A stretch of 19,294 nt of DNA from Desulfobacteraceae bacterium. GTDB taxonomy: Bacteria > Desulfobacterota > Desulfobacteria > Desulfobacterales > Desulfosalsimonadaceae. The translations under genes and the position numbers were made by a program. Under the pieces are notes generated by a model. That model was not told where the DNA came from. It did not search any database and was given only the letters and a program-made list of their open reading frames with translations. The stretch lies in NCBI GenBank assembly GCA_007136525.1, contig SLGU01000253.1, positions 1 to 19,294 of the forward strand, in the 5' to 3' direction. Shown here in pieces: positions 1 to 8,638 of this stretch (positions within the stretch are counted from its first letter, which is position 1; each line of letters starts with the position of its first letter).

Positions 1-260
1 CCATGTGCCACCCGGTCAGCATCCGCCATGTCCAGATCGATTTTCACATGGACAGGGAAGCGGGCGCCATTCAGGTTGAAGCGCTTGTCAGGGCTTCAGA
101 CCGGACAGGCGTTGAAATGGAGGCCCTTACAGCCGTAACGGTTGCCGCGTTGACCATTTACGATATGTGCAAATCCCATGACAGGTCCATGGTGATATCG
201 GATATCTCCCTGCTTGAAAAAGCAGGGGGAAAAAGCGGCCACTTCATCCGCGGGAATTGA
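1..260 (+). CDS. moaC: Cyclic pyranopterin monophosphate synthase MoaC (3' part only)
   Basis: The window opens inside this gene; the reading frame has codons starting at position 3, so the ATG there is internal. MoaC works with MoaA to turn GTP into cyclic pyranopterin monophosphate, the first step of molybdenum cofactor synthesis in the cytoplasm. The visible 85 residues match the conserved C-terminal half of the family: MCHPV near the start, then RTGVEMEALTAVTVAALTIY, then DMCK (its Asp and Lys are the residues known to be catalytic in E. coli MoaC), then KAGGKSGHF at the end. The stop at 258-260 fits the usual end of the family, so the 3' end is intact and only the 5' half is cut by the window edge. 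It lies 6 nt before rmuC in the same direction. A sulfate reducer would use the cofactor for formate dehydrogenases and related enzymes (inference). Confidence 0.95.
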   Translation, partial: MCHPVSIRHVQIDFHMDREAGAIQVEALVRASDRTGVEMEALTAVTVAALTIYDMCKSHDRSMVISDISLLEKAGGKSGHFIRGN

Positions 261-266
261 TGCCAT

Positions 267-1622
267 ATGGTTATCCCCCCGGAAATACTCTATCTTGCAG
301 CTGCCGCGTTTGCAGGTGCGCTTGTATGCGGTTTCATCGTGTGGATGGCGTCAAGGCGGCGTGTTGCCGCATTAAGGGCGGAAGCGGCGGCGCTTGAGCT
401 TGAGAACCGGTCGCTGCGGGAACGGCTTTCGGCAGCCGCCGAAAAAGTGGCGCGCCTGGAGGCCAGGGTCGAATCCCAGAAAGAGATGGCGGAAAGCCAA
501 ATCATCATGTTCGAGGAAATCCGCAGCCGCTCGGAGCAGGCATTTTCCGCCCTTTCATCGCGGGCCCTGCAAGACAACAACCGCTATTTTCTGGATCTTG
601 CCGGGTCGACGTTTGAACGGTATTTCGATGCGGCCAGAAATGAAATGGACCATAAACGCAGAAATATCGGCGAGATCATCCGGCCCATTGTCGAAAGCCT
701 TGAAAAATACGACCGGCAGGTTCAGGCCATGGAGCAGTCCCGCCAGGAGGCTTACGGGGGGCTCACCCAGCAGGTGGTGTCCCTGGTAAAAACCCAGCAG
801 GCGCTGCAGAAAGAAACCGGAAAACTGGTCTCAGCCCTGCGGCTCCCCCATGTGCGGGGGCGCTGGGGGGAAATAACGCTCAAGCGGGTGGTCGAAATCG
901 CCGGCATGCAGAACCACTGCGATTTTTTTGAACAGCCGTCGACGGACGCGGAAAGCGGGATCATTCGCCCGGACATGGTCGTTCGGCTGCCGGGAAACCG
1001 GAGCATCGTCATCGATGCCAAGGTGCCCATCACCGCCTACCTCGATTCCCTTGAGACTGAAACGCCCGAAAAAATAGAAGCCCATCTTGCCCGTCATGCA
1101 ACCCATGTTCATCGCCATATCGGCAAGCTCTCGCAGAAAAGCTATTTCAGCGGTTTTTCGCCGACACCCGAATTTGTGGTCATGTTCATGCCGGGAGAGA
1201 ATTTTTTCAGCGCGGCATTGAAGCAGGCGCCCGCGTTGATCGAGCAGGGGGCTGCCAAAGGGGTCATTCTGGCAACACCTACGACCCTGATTACGCTTCT
1301 CAAGACCGTCGCATATAGCTGGCGCCAGGATGCGGCAGTGGAAAACGCCCGCGAGATCGGTGAACTGGCCGGCGCCCTCTACAACCGGATGGCCGCCATG
1401 GTCGATCATCTCAACCGGCTCGGCCGGGACCTGGACAGATGTGTGTCAACCTATAACAAGACGGTCGGCTCCCTTGAAAAGCGTGTCCTGGTGTCCGCGC
1501 GCCGGCTTCAGGAAATGGGGGCGGCCGGGCGCAATGAAAAAAGCCTGGATACGCCGGAAATGGTCGAGAAAAGGTCCAGGCAGGTTGAATCGGAAACGGA
1601 GGCGTATGAGACCGGAGATTAG
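267..1622 (+). CDS. rmuC: DNA recombination protein RmuC homologue
   Basis: A protein of 451 residues. An N-terminal hydrophobic helix (about residues 4-27) ends in SRRR and should anchor the protein in the membrane. A long coiled coil rich in Ala, Glu and Arg follows (about 30-110), then the RmuC domain (about 120-420). Diagnostic stretches are LPHVRGRWGEITLKRVVEIA and RPDMVV...IVIDAKVPI; the family is thought to have a PD-(D/E)xK nuclease-like fold, and the Asp and DAK here fit that. In E. coli, loss of rmuC raises the rate of inversions at short inverted repeats; the biochemical activity is not settled. The gene starts 6 nt after moaC with a weak upstream GGGAA, and its last 17 nt overlap the start of mltA, so all three genes are probably cotranscribed. 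Length is normal for the family. Confidence 0.93.
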   Translation: MVIPPEILYLAAAAFAGALVCGFIVWMASRRRVAALRAEAAALELENRSLRERLSAAAEKVARLEARVESQKEMAESQIIMFEEIRSRSEQAFSALSSRALQDNNRYFLDLAGSTFERYFDAARNEMDHKRRNIGEIIRPIVESLEKYDRQVQAMEQSRQEAYGGLTQQVVSLVKTQQALQKETGKLVSALRLPHVRGRWGEITLKRVVEIAGMQNHCDFFEQPSTDAESGIIRPDMVVRLPGNRSIVIDAKVPITAYLDSLETETPEKIEAHLARHATHVHRHIGKLSQKSYFSGFSPTPEFVVMFMPGENFFSAALKQAPALIEQGAAKGVILATPTTLITLLKTVAYSWRQDAAVENAREIGELAGALYNRMAAMVDHLNRLGRDLDRCVSTYNKTVGSLEKRVLVSARRLQEMGAAGRNEKSLDTPEMVEKRSRQVESETEAYETGD

Positions 1623-2808
1623 ACGAATCTTGTTTTTTTGCGCTGTTCTCCTTTTTTGGGGGCCTGCCCTTTTGATGCCCTTGTTTTCGGCGGATGCGGC
1701 TGTCGCCATGGAAAAACTGCCCATGGAAGAATGGCCGGACTTTGACGATGATGAAAACCTGTCGCTGCTGGCGGATGCCATTTCTTCAAGCATTGTTTAC
1801 TACGAGCGGCTTCCCGGCGAAAGGGCTTTATCATACGGGCGTGACGTGTACCGCGCATCCGATCTTGCTGCCGGGCTTCGACGGTTCAGGGATTTTCTTG
1901 AAACCAATCCGGGCGCATGGGAACTCAATGAATTTATCCGGGAAAACGGATCGATTTATGCTTACCGTTACATGGACAGGCCGGTGGAGGTGCTTTTTAC
2001 CGGGTATTTTGTGCCGGGGATTCCCGGAAGCCGGAAGCCGAGCGAAAGGTTTGGCTATCCCGTTTACGGCCGGCCCGATGACCTCGTAGAGGTTCATCTA
2101 TCGGCCTTTGACCTTTCCTGTGGCCCGAAAACCCTCATCGGCCGGCAACACGGCAAAACCGTGACCCCGTATTTCAGCCGCAGCGAGATAGACGCCGGGG
2201 CCCTGGATGGCCGGGCCCACCCCATTGCCTGGGTAAGTGATCCGGTGGCGCTTTTTTTTATCCATGTCCAGGGCTCCGGGACGGTCCATCTTGAAGACGG
2301 CGGTCTTGTTCACCTCCATTATGCCATTTCAAACGGCCTGCCCTATAAAAGTATCGGCAGATACCTCATCGATAAGGGGAAAGTCGCCGCCGCGGAAATG
2401 TCCATGCAGAAGATCGCGCAATATATCCGTTCAAACCCCGAAGAAACAGATGAAATACTGCATTACAACCCGCGCTATATTTTTTTCGCCGAAGGGGCGC
2501 ACGTTGCCCGTGGGTGCATCGATGTGCCGTTGACAGAGGGGCGTTCGGTGGCACTGGACCAGGAAGCTTTTCCTCCGGGAGCGCTGCTGTTTATCCAAAG
2601 CAGCAAACCGGCGGATGACGGGGCGGGCGGTATTGAAAAGTGGGTCGATTTTTCACGGTTTGCGTTGAACCAGGATACCGGGTCGGCCATCCGCGGGCCG
2701 CGCCGCGCCGACCTGTTCTGGGGCACCGGGGTTGAAGCCGAAACCGCAGCCGGGCATATGCAGCATCCCGGCCGGGTTTATATCGTCACGATCCGTCCGG
2801 GTCCATAG
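1606..2808 (+). CDS. mltA: Membrane-bound lytic murein transglycosylase A (MltA family)
   Basis: A protein of 400 residues from the ATG at 1606. That start is chosen because it directly gives a signal peptide (MRPEIRR, a hydrophobic run, then SADAAVA before MEKL) and has GGAGG at 1598-1602, although the spacing is short. The open frame extends upstream inside rmuC, but that part lacks any MltA character. Family features are LFTGYFVP early, HPIAWVSDPVALFFIHVQGS in the middle, and the C-terminal 3D-type domain with NQDTGSAIRG...FWGTG; its Asp (about residue 357) corresponds to the catalytic Asp of E. coli MltA. The enzyme cleaves peptidoglycan between MurNAc and GlcNAc, leaving 1,6-anhydroMurNAc ends, in the periplasm. 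I see no convincing lipobox, unlike the E. coli lipoprotein, so it may be soluble or only signal-anchored. Its 3' end overlaps the convergent MFS gene by 23 nt. Confidence 0.92.
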   Translation: MRPEIRRILFFCAVLLFWGPALLMPLFSADAAVAMEKLPMEEWPDFDDDENLSLLADAISSSIVYYERLPGERALSYGRDVYRASDLAAGLRRFRDFLETNPGAWELNEFIRENGSIYAYRYMDRPVEVLFTGYFVPGIPGSRKPSERFGYPVYGRPDDLVEVHLSAFDLSCGPKTLIGRQHGKTVTPYFSRSEIDAGALDGRAHPIAWVSDPVALFFIHVQGSGTVHLEDGGLVHLHYAISNGLPYKSIGRYLIDKGKVAAAEMSMQKIAQYIRSNPEETDEILHYNPRYIFFAEGAHVARGCIDVPLTEGRSVALDQEAFPPGALLFIQSSKPADDGAGGIEKWVDFSRFALNQDTGSAIRGPRRADLFWGTGVEAETAAGHMQHPGRVYIVTIRPGP

Positions 2809-3958
2809 GCAGCCGGCCCGTGCGCGCGGTTTTTTCATAAAGCAGAAAAATGCCGCCTGTCAGCGCCAGCGCAGCGCAAATCAAGAACAGGTTCGGCGCC
2901 CCGATTTTTTCGAATAAATATCCGGACCCGAAAAATCCGACCATAATGCCCATGCCATACGTTGCGGCGTTGTTCAGGGCCTGGCCCAGGGTTTTGGCCT
3001 CGGGCGGCGCAAGTTTGTCAATGTAGAGAATGCTCGCGACATGAAAGCTGCCGTACGAGAACGCATGGAAAAGCTGGGTAAACAGAATCAGCCCGGATGA
3101 TTCGGCCCCGGCCAGGATCACCCAGCGCAGGGCTGCGGCGAAAAAAGAAAAAACCAGGACGTTTTCAAAGTCGAAGCGCGAAAAAATTCTGGCGGAGCCA
3201 ACCATGACGGCGATTTCGGCAATGGCGGCAAGTGCCCATGCAAAGCCGATAAAGGCGCCTCTGTAACCCATCTGTTCAAGGTGTATGGAAAAAAAACCGT
3301 AGTAGGTCCCGTGGCTGGCCAGCATTAAAAAGGCGCAGAACAAAAACACCATGGCCCGGCGGTTGAGAAACATTTTGACACTTGCGGCAAATGCGGTTTC
3401 CCGTTTTTTTGCAAGAACCCCTGGAACGGCAAAGGCCAAAAGAGACTGGACCGCTGAACCGCCAAGGATGAGAACGAGTATGATGGCCGCGGAATAAATG
3501 TCGATAAGGCGGCCGACCAGGATCACCACAAGGATAAAGCTCAGCGACCCCCACACCCGGAGGTGGCCGTAGTCGTTTTTCTTCGCGGCCAGGAGGTCCA
3601 TGGAAAAGGATTCGAGAAACGATATGATCGGGGCGTAAAATATGCCGTAAAACGCGGTGATGATAAGCATCAGCTTGAAATCGGCCGTCAGCAGGTATAA
3701 TGACCATATGGTGGTGCTGCAGATGATGCTGGTGATAAAAATAGGCCGCCGGATATTGTATTTGTCTGCGAGCACCCCCCAGATAAGCGGGAAAAGGGCT
3801 GTTGAAAACGTTCGCAATGCCGACAGCAGGCCGATCTGAAAGCTAGAAAAATCGAGGTGGTAGCAGTAGAGGTTGAAGAAAGGCAGGTAGACACCCAATA
3901 TACCGAAGTACAGGAAGTAGTGGGCGCTCAGGATCACTCTGGTTTGAGAAGGGTGCAT
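2786..3958 (-). CDS. MFS transporter, HcaT / 3-phenylpropionate-permease-like
   Basis: A protein of 390 residues with about 12 predicted membrane helices. It matches the MFS_1-like group that includes E. coli HcaT and nucleoside permease relatives: an opening LSAHYFLYFGILGVYLPFFN, GVLADKYNIRRP after helix 2 (the MFS A-motif position), and YGHLRVWGSLSFI after helix 4, which is characteristic of that group. The substrate cannot be read from the sequence; an aromatic acid or nucleoside is only a guess from the family. It follows the AI-2E permease on the same strand. The ATG at 3958 has no Shine-Dalgarno sequence: the bases just upstream are CTCCCGA, and beyond them lies a heptamer repeat array. 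A GTG seven codons downstream is an alternative start but has no better ribosome site. The 3' end overlaps mltA on the other strand. Confidence 0.85.
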   Translation of the reverse strand: MHPSQTRVILSAHYFLYFGILGVYLPFFNLYCYHLDFSSFQIGLLSALRTFSTALFPLIWGVLADKYNIRRPIFITSIICSTTIWSLYLLTADFKLMLIITAFYGIFYAPIISFLESFSMDLLAAKKNDYGHLRVWGSLSFILVVILVGRLIDIYSAAIILVLILGGSAVQSLLAFAVPGVLAKKRETAFAASVKMFLNRRAMVFLFCAFLMLASHGTYYGFFSIHLEQMGYRGAFIGFAWALAAIAEIAVMVGSARIFSRFDFENVLVFSFFAAALRWVILAGAESSGLILFTQLFHAFSYGSFHVASILYIDKLAPPEAKTLGQALNNAATYGMGIMVGFFGSGYLFEKIGAPNLFLICAALALTGGIFLLYEKTARTGRLPMDPDGS

Positions 3959-3964
3959 TCGGGA

Positions 3965-4041
3965 GTTGTAGGTTGTAGGTTGTAAGTTGTAAGTTATAAG
4001 TTGTAAGTTATAAGTTGTAGGTTATAAGTTGTAAGTTGCAG
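3965..4041. repeat. Heptanucleotide tandem repeat, 11 copies of GTTGTAA-type unit
   Basis: Eleven uninterrupted 7-bp units fill 77 bp exactly. The order on the + strand is GTTGTAG, GTTGTAG, GTTGTAA, GTTGTAA, GTTATAA, GTTGTAA, GTTATAA, GTTGTAG, GTTATAA, GTTGTAA, GTTGCAG. Variation is confined to positions 4, 5 and 7 of the unit. It fills most of the 97-nt gap between the AI-2E gene and the MFS gene and ends 6 nt upstream of the MFS start codon. The pattern recalls the heptameric short tandem repeats described in cyanobacteria; any relation is not established. Confidence 0.95.
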
Positions 4042-4055
4042 GGTTGTCGATGATT

Positions 4056-5108
4056 TCAATGCTGGCCCGTTGGCGGTGATAAAGCGTCGCTTCCCATCAT
4101 AACGGCCAGCCAGCGCGTTTCTTCACTGCTTTCCAGTGCTATTTTGAAAATCATGGTCAGCGGCACCGAGAGCAGCATCCCCACGGGACCGAGCACCCAG
4201 CCCCAGAAAACCAGCGACAGGAATACAATCAGCGTGGACAGCCCAAGTCCCCTGCCCATGAACCTCGGCTCCAGCAGGCTGCCGATGACGAGATTCACCG
4301 CCAGAAAGCCCGCTCCGGCCAGCATGGCGGACCAGGCGCCAAGCTGGATGAGCGCCATCAGGACCGCGGGAATGGCTGCGATAATGGAGCCGATATTGGG
4401 GACATAATTGAGCATGAAAGCTGTCAGTCCCCATAAAATGGCGTAATCCACGCCCAGGACCATTAGCCACAACGCAACGGCAATGCCCGTGGCAAGGGAG
4501 AAAATGGTTTTCAGAGCAAGGTAGCGGTTCACGCTTTGGGTGAATCGCCGGATCCCCTGCAATGACTTTTCCGGGCTTTTAAATGCCGCCCTGAACTTGT
4601 CGGGCATGCCGGAAGCTTCCAGGAGAATGAACAGTACCGTGAGAAATATCAGGAAAGAATTGGTCAAAACGGCGCTCAGGCCGGTCAGGACAATTGCCGC
4701 CATCTGCATGGCCACGGACGGGTCCAGGTATTCCTGGATCATTTTTTCCGAAACGTCGATTCCCCGCGCCTGGAGCCATTGAACCATCGTGGCCGATTCT
4801 TCAAGGATTTTTTGCTGATAAACGGGCAATGAAGCGGTAAAATCCGTGACAGAAGCGCTGATGAAAAGGATCAGCCAGTACCCGGCCGCCATGAGGACAA
4901 CCACGATAAGCGCGATGGCCAGCAGTTTCGGAACCCCCTTGTTCTGCATCCAGAACAAAGGAGGCGTGCAGATGATCGCGATGAACACGGATAGAAAAAA
5001 CGGCACCATGATACCCGCAGCAGCCCTTATGCCGGCGATAATGACGATGAAGCAGGCAATTGCCAGCAAGATGCGCAATTCGCGTGTAAGACCGGTTTGA
5101 ATGTCCAT
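4056..5108 (-). CDS. AI-2E / PerM family permease
   Basis: A protein of 350 residues with about seven to eight membrane helices: two pairs near the N-terminus, a soluble stretch around residues 75-145 (the periplasmic loop typical of the family), and a C-terminal bundle. The signature YVPNIGSIIAAIPAVLMALI and the EPRFMGRGLGLS motif place it in the AI-2E transporter family (PerM, TqsA, YdiK). Named members export the quorum signal AI-2 or act as Na+/H+ antiporters; which applies here cannot be told. The ATG at 5108 is supported by AAAGGGAG on the minus strand (5125-5118), nine bases upstream. It is divergent from the HAD-polA unit and upstream of the MFS gene, with which it may be cotranscribed through the heptamer repeat. 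Confidence 0.9.
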   Translation of the reverse strand: MDIQTGLTRELRILLAIACFIVIIAGIRAAAGIMVPFFLSVFIAIICTPPLFWMQNKGVPKLLAIALIVVVLMAAGYWLILFISASVTDFTASLPVYQQKILEESATMVQWLQARGIDVSEKMIQEYLDPSVAMQMAAIVLTGLSAVLTNSFLIFLTVLFILLEASGMPDKFRAAFKSPEKSLQGIRRFTQSVNRYLALKTIFSLATGIAVALWLMVLGVDYAILWGLTAFMLNYVPNIGSIIAAIPAVLMALIQLGAWSAMLAGAGFLAVNLVIGSLLEPRFMGRGLGLSTLIVFLSLVFWGWVLGPVGMLLSVPLTMIFKIALESSEETRWLAVMMGSDALSPPTGQH

Positions 5109-5203
5109 GGGAAAGCGCTCCCTTTGAGAGTGTTACGATTCATGCCGCTTCCTTGTATTAGCAGATTGCCGATGCCCCGGGCAAGTCTTTACCTGTCCGG
5201 TCC

Positions 5204-5232
5204 TTGACATCAACCCGGGTTTCACCTATTAC
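5204..5232 (+). promoter_or_regulatory. Probable sigma70 promoter for the HAD-polA unit
   Basis: TTGACA (5204-5209, perfect -35) is followed after 17 nt by TATTAC (5227-5232, 4 of 6 matches to the -10 consensus). It lies in the 207-nt divergent region before the HAD gene and would give a leader of about 75 nt. It is called from sequence pattern only. Confidence 0.5.
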
Positions 5233-5315
5233 CTTAGAGAATCGAGGCTTTGTTCGCGTCTGTGGCACATGTGATGAACGCATAAAAATCCATTACCGGA
5301 ACCCGAGGAATACAT

Positions 5316-5951
5316 ATGAACCGATTTAAAGTCGTCGCATTTGATTGCGACGGCGTCATGTTTGACACGGAGAGCGCCAACCGATCGTATTATAACGACA
5401 TACTGGCATTTTTCGACCGCCCGCCCATGACCGAAGAGCAGTTCCGCTATGCCCAGATGCAGACCGTGGACAAATCCATTGCAATGCTTTTTCCCGACGA
5501 AAAGGACTGTTTTGCGGCCCAGAAATACCGGAAGGAAAACGGGTATGCCCCTTATATCCGCTACATGGAAATGTCGCCGGACCTGATTCCCGTGCTGGAA
5601 TACCTGCGTCCCGGATACGGCACGGCCGTGGCGACGAACCGGACGGATACCATGCAGCGCGTGCTTGAAATACACCGGATCGACAAATATTTCGATAAGG
5701 TGGTGACGGCCCTGGATGTGGCGCATCCAAAGCCCGCACCAGACGTGCTTATTTGCCTGCTGGCGCACTTCAATGTCAAGGCTTCCGAAATGCTTTACAT
5801 TGGTGATTCAAAGGTGGATGAGGCAGCCGCCGAAGCCGCCGGCGTCCCCTTTGCGGCCTGCGGGAACCCGGAACTCGATGCCGATTACCATATAAAGTGC
5901 CTCGGCGAGATCAAGGCCATCTTAAAAAAGCGAACAAACCATGACGGATGA
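5316..5951 (+). CDS. HAD-superfamily phosphatase, phosphoglycolate phosphatase-like
   Basis: A protein of 211 residues with all four HAD motifs: DCDGVMFD with nucleophile Asp10 and acid/base Asp12, VATNRTD as motif II, HPKPAPD with the motif III Lys, and GDSKVDE as motif IV. The helical insertion after motif I is the small C1-type cap of phosphoglycolate phosphatase and beta-phosphoglucomutase relatives. The substrate is a small phosphate ester that cannot be named; hydrolysis of 2-phosphoglycolate formed during DNA repair is one possibility given the polA neighbour. GAGGAA lies just upstream of the ATG. Its last 11 nt overlap the polA start, which suggests translational coupling. Confidence 0.88.
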   Translation: MNRFKVVAFDCDGVMFDTESANRSYYNDILAFFDRPPMTEEQFRYAQMQTVDKSIAMLFPDEKDCFAAQKYRKENGYAPYIRYMEMSPDLIPVLEYLRPGYGTAVATNRTDTMQRVLEIHRIDKYFDKVVTALDVAHPKPAPDVLICLLAHFNVKASEMLYIGDSKVDEAAAEAAGVPFAACGNPELDADYHIKCLGEIKAILKKRTNHDG

Positions 5952-8619
5952 GAACGCCATTTACCTGGTTGACGGCAGTGCTTACATTCATCGGGCCTAC
6001 CACGCCATCCGCAGCCTGTCCACCGCGCGGGGGTTTTCCACCAATGCCGTCTACGGATTCACACGGATGCTCATGAAGCTGATTCATGACAAGAACCCCC
6101 GGTATGCCGCCATGGTGTTTGACAGCGCCATGCCGACATTTCGCCATGAGTTGTATCCCGATTACAAGGCCAACCGGGAAAAAATGCCAGAAGACCTTGC
6201 CGCGCAGGTGCCCTATATTAAAAAGGTGACCGCGGCCTTCAACATCCCGGTCATTGAAAAAGGCGGTTTTGAAGCCGACGACCTCATCGGTGCATTGTCC
6301 AGAAAAGCGGAAGCCGCAGGTTTCGACGTCGTGATGGTCACCGGCGACAAGGATTTCGTTCAGCTTCTTACGGATCATGTCATCATATGGGACCCCATGA
6401 AGGATGTGGTCATTGAAAAGAAGGGTTTTCTCAGGGACAAACAGTTCGACCCCGCCCGGATGATCGATGTCCAGGGCCTTTCCGGGGACAGTTCGGACAA
6501 TATCCCGGGTGTCCCGGGCATCGGCCCGAAAACGGCCGAAAAACTGATCCTGAGCTTCGGCAGCATGGATGCGCTCTATGACCGCATGGACGAAATCAAG
6601 GCCGGCAAACAAAAGGAAAGCCTGCTGGCATTCAGGGAGCAGGCGTTTCTGAGCCGCCGGCTGGCGACCATCGACATCCGGGTCCCGGTGGATTTTGACA
6701 TAGGCGACCTTGAGATGATCCCGCCGGACAATGCGAAGCTCTCGGAATTGTTCAGAGAGCTGGAGTTCACCAGCCTCCAGAAGGAGTTCCCTGTAAAAAC
6801 CGATCTTTCAGGCAAAGACTACCGGATCGTGTCCGATGAGAAAGCCTTGCAGTCGCTGGCAGATGACCTCAGGAAAGCCGGCCGGTTTGCCCTCGATACG
6901 GAAACCACGTCCCTTTCCCCCATGTCTGCAGACCTGGTGGGCCTTTCTTTTTCCGTCGAGCCGGGGGCGGCGTTCTACGTGCCGTGCGGCCACACGGTAA
7001 AAGGGGTGAAACAGCTCGATGTTGAGACCGTAAGGTCGGTATTGAAGGGCCTGCTGGAAGATCCCGGCATGGCGGTCATCGGTCAGAATATCAAGTATGA
7101 CATGACGGTGCTGGCCATGCACGGGATTGAACTGGCCGGTGTGGTCTTTGACACCATGATCGCATCCTACCTGCTGAACCCGGACAAGCGGTCCCATTCC
7201 CTCGAGCAGATCGCACTGGACCTGCTGGACCATCAGATGATTTCCTTTGCGGACGTCACGGTCGTGGATGGCCGGAAAGTTGATTCGTTTGCAGCGGTAC
7301 CCGTGGATGCCGCCGCAGTTTATGCCTGCGAGGACGCGGATGTGACGCTTTCGGCCGCCCGGCTTTTGGGGCCGAAGATCGAGGCGGCGGGGCTCCAGAC
7401 CCTCATGGAGACGGTGGAAATGCCCCTGGTGCCGGTACTGGCGCGCATGGAGCGCACCGGCATACGCATCGATGCCCAACGCCTGGCCGACATGTCGGAA
7501 ACCCTTGCCGGGGAACTGGAGACAATAAAGGGGGATATCTACAGGATGGCGGGGGAAGAATTCAATATCAACTCATCCCAGCAGCTCGGATATATCCTGT
7601 TTGACAAGATCGGCCTGCCGAAGCAGAAGAAAACAAAGAAAAAAACCGGCTATTCCACCGATGTCGAGGTGCTCACATCCCTTGCAGTGAAACACGAGCT
7701 GCCGGCCATGATCCTCCGTCACAGAACACTGGCCAAGCTCAAATCGACCTATGTGGATGCCCTGGTGGAGATGGTGAACCCGGAGACCGGAAGGGTTCAC
7801 ACCTCCTTCAACCAGACGGTCACCGCCACCGGCCGCTTAAGCAGTTCAAACCCCAACCTTCAGAACATACCCGTGCGCACGGAAGAGGGCAGAGACATCC
7901 GAAGGGCGTTCATACCCGCGAAAGGCTGCCGTTTCCTGTCGGCGGATTACTCCCAGATCGAACTGCGCCTGCTTGCCCATTATGCGGATGACAAAAAACT
8001 CATTGACGCCTTTTTAAAGGATGAGGACATCCATGCCCGTACCGCCGCTGAAGTGTTCAGGGCAAGCCCCGCCATGGTCACGGATGAATTGAGACGTCAG
8101 GCAAAAACCATCAATTTCGGAATTATTTATGGCATGGGGGCCTATTCCCTGTCCCGGGAACTCGGCATCAGCCAGAAAATGGCAAAAACCTATATCGACA
8201 ATTATTTTTACCAGTACCAGGGCGTGAAGGCATATATCGACGAAACCCTCGAAATGGCGAGAAAAACAGGCAAGGTTGCAACCCAGATGGGCCGGATACG
8301 GTTTTTGCCGGATATCAACAGTTCAAATGCCAATGTCCGGGCATTTGCCGAACGCATGGCTATCAATATGCCGATCCAGGGAACGGCCGCCGATCTGTTG
8401 AAGCTGGCCATGATACGGGTCGACAAGGCCATTGCCGAAAGAAAGCTCAGGTCAGCCATGCTGTTGACCGTGCATGATGAGATGGTATTCGAGGTGCCGG
8501 AGGAAGAAACAGAGGAGATGAAAGCGCTTGTGAAAGAAACCATGGAAAAAATATGGGCGCTGAAAGTCCCCCTGAAGGTCAACGTGGCAATAGGGGGCAA
8601 TTGGGCGGAAGCGCATTGA
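5941..8619 (+). CDS. polA: DNA polymerase I
   Basis: A protein of 892 residues with the complete three-part PolA layout. Residues 1 to about 290 form the 5'-3' flap nuclease (YLVDGSAYIHRAYHAI, GFEADDLIGA, VTGDKDFVQLL, GVPGIGPKTAEKLI). Residues about 300-490 form a 3'-5' proofreading domain that looks active, with DTE (Asp319, Glu321), NIKYD and YACEDAD all present. The rest is the polymerase: motif A DYSQIELRLL with Asp669, the O-helix RRQAKTINFGIIYG, and motif C VHDE with Asp846 and Glu847. It fills gaps and replaces primers in lagging-strand synthesis and excision repair. Many bacterial PolA proteins have lost proofreading; this one has not. It is probably translationally coupled to the overlapping HAD gene. 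The stop is followed 38 nt later by a terminator-like hairpin. Confidence 0.97.
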   Translation: MTDENAIYLVDGSAYIHRAYHAIRSLSTARGFSTNAVYGFTRMLMKLIHDKNPRYAAMVFDSAMPTFRHELYPDYKANREKMPEDLAAQVPYIKKVTAAFNIPVIEKGGFEADDLIGALSRKAEAAGFDVVMVTGDKDFVQLLTDHVIIWDPMKDVVIEKKGFLRDKQFDPARMIDVQGLSGDSSDNIPGVPGIGPKTAEKLILSFGSMDALYDRMDEIKAGKQKESLLAFREQAFLSRRLATIDIRVPVDFDIGDLEMIPPDNAKLSELFRELEFTSLQKEFPVKTDLSGKDYRIVSDEKALQSLADDLRKAGRFALDTETTSLSPMSADLVGLSFSVEPGAAFYVPCGHTVKGVKQLDVETVRSVLKGLLEDPGMAVIGQNIKYDMTVLAMHGIELAGVVFDTMIASYLLNPDKRSHSLEQIALDLLDHQMISFADVTVVDGRKVDSFAAVPVDAAAVYACEDADVTLSAARLLGPKIEAAGLQTLMETVEMPLVPVLARMERTGIRIDAQRLADMSETLAGELETIKGDIYRMAGEEFNINSSQQLGYILFDKIGLPKQKKTKKKTGYSTDVEVLTSLAVKHELPAMILRHRTLAKLKSTYVDALVEMVNPETGRVHTSFNQTVTATGRLSSSNPNLQNIPVRTEEGRDIRRAFIPAKGCRFLSADYSQIELRLLAHYADDKKLIDAFLKDEDIHARTAAEVFRASPAMVTDELRRQAKTINFGIIYGMGAYSLSRELGISQKMAKTYIDNYFYQYQGVKAYIDETLEMARKTGKVATQMGRIRFLPDINSSNANVRAFAERMAINMPIQGTAADLLKLAMIRVDKAIAERKLRSAMLLTVHDEMVFEVPEEETEEMKALVKETMEKIWALKVPLKVNVAIGGNWAEAH

Positions 8620-8638
8620 CAAGAGGGATTCCGGCTGC

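Noticed and set aside
1330..1605. N-terminal extension of the mltA frame inside rmuC
   Set aside because: The translation is basic and Trp-rich shadow sequence without MltA character; the signal peptide begins at the ATG at 1606.
3965..4041. CRISPR-like array
   Set aside because: The units are 7 bp and contiguous with no spacers, so it is a simple tandem repeat.
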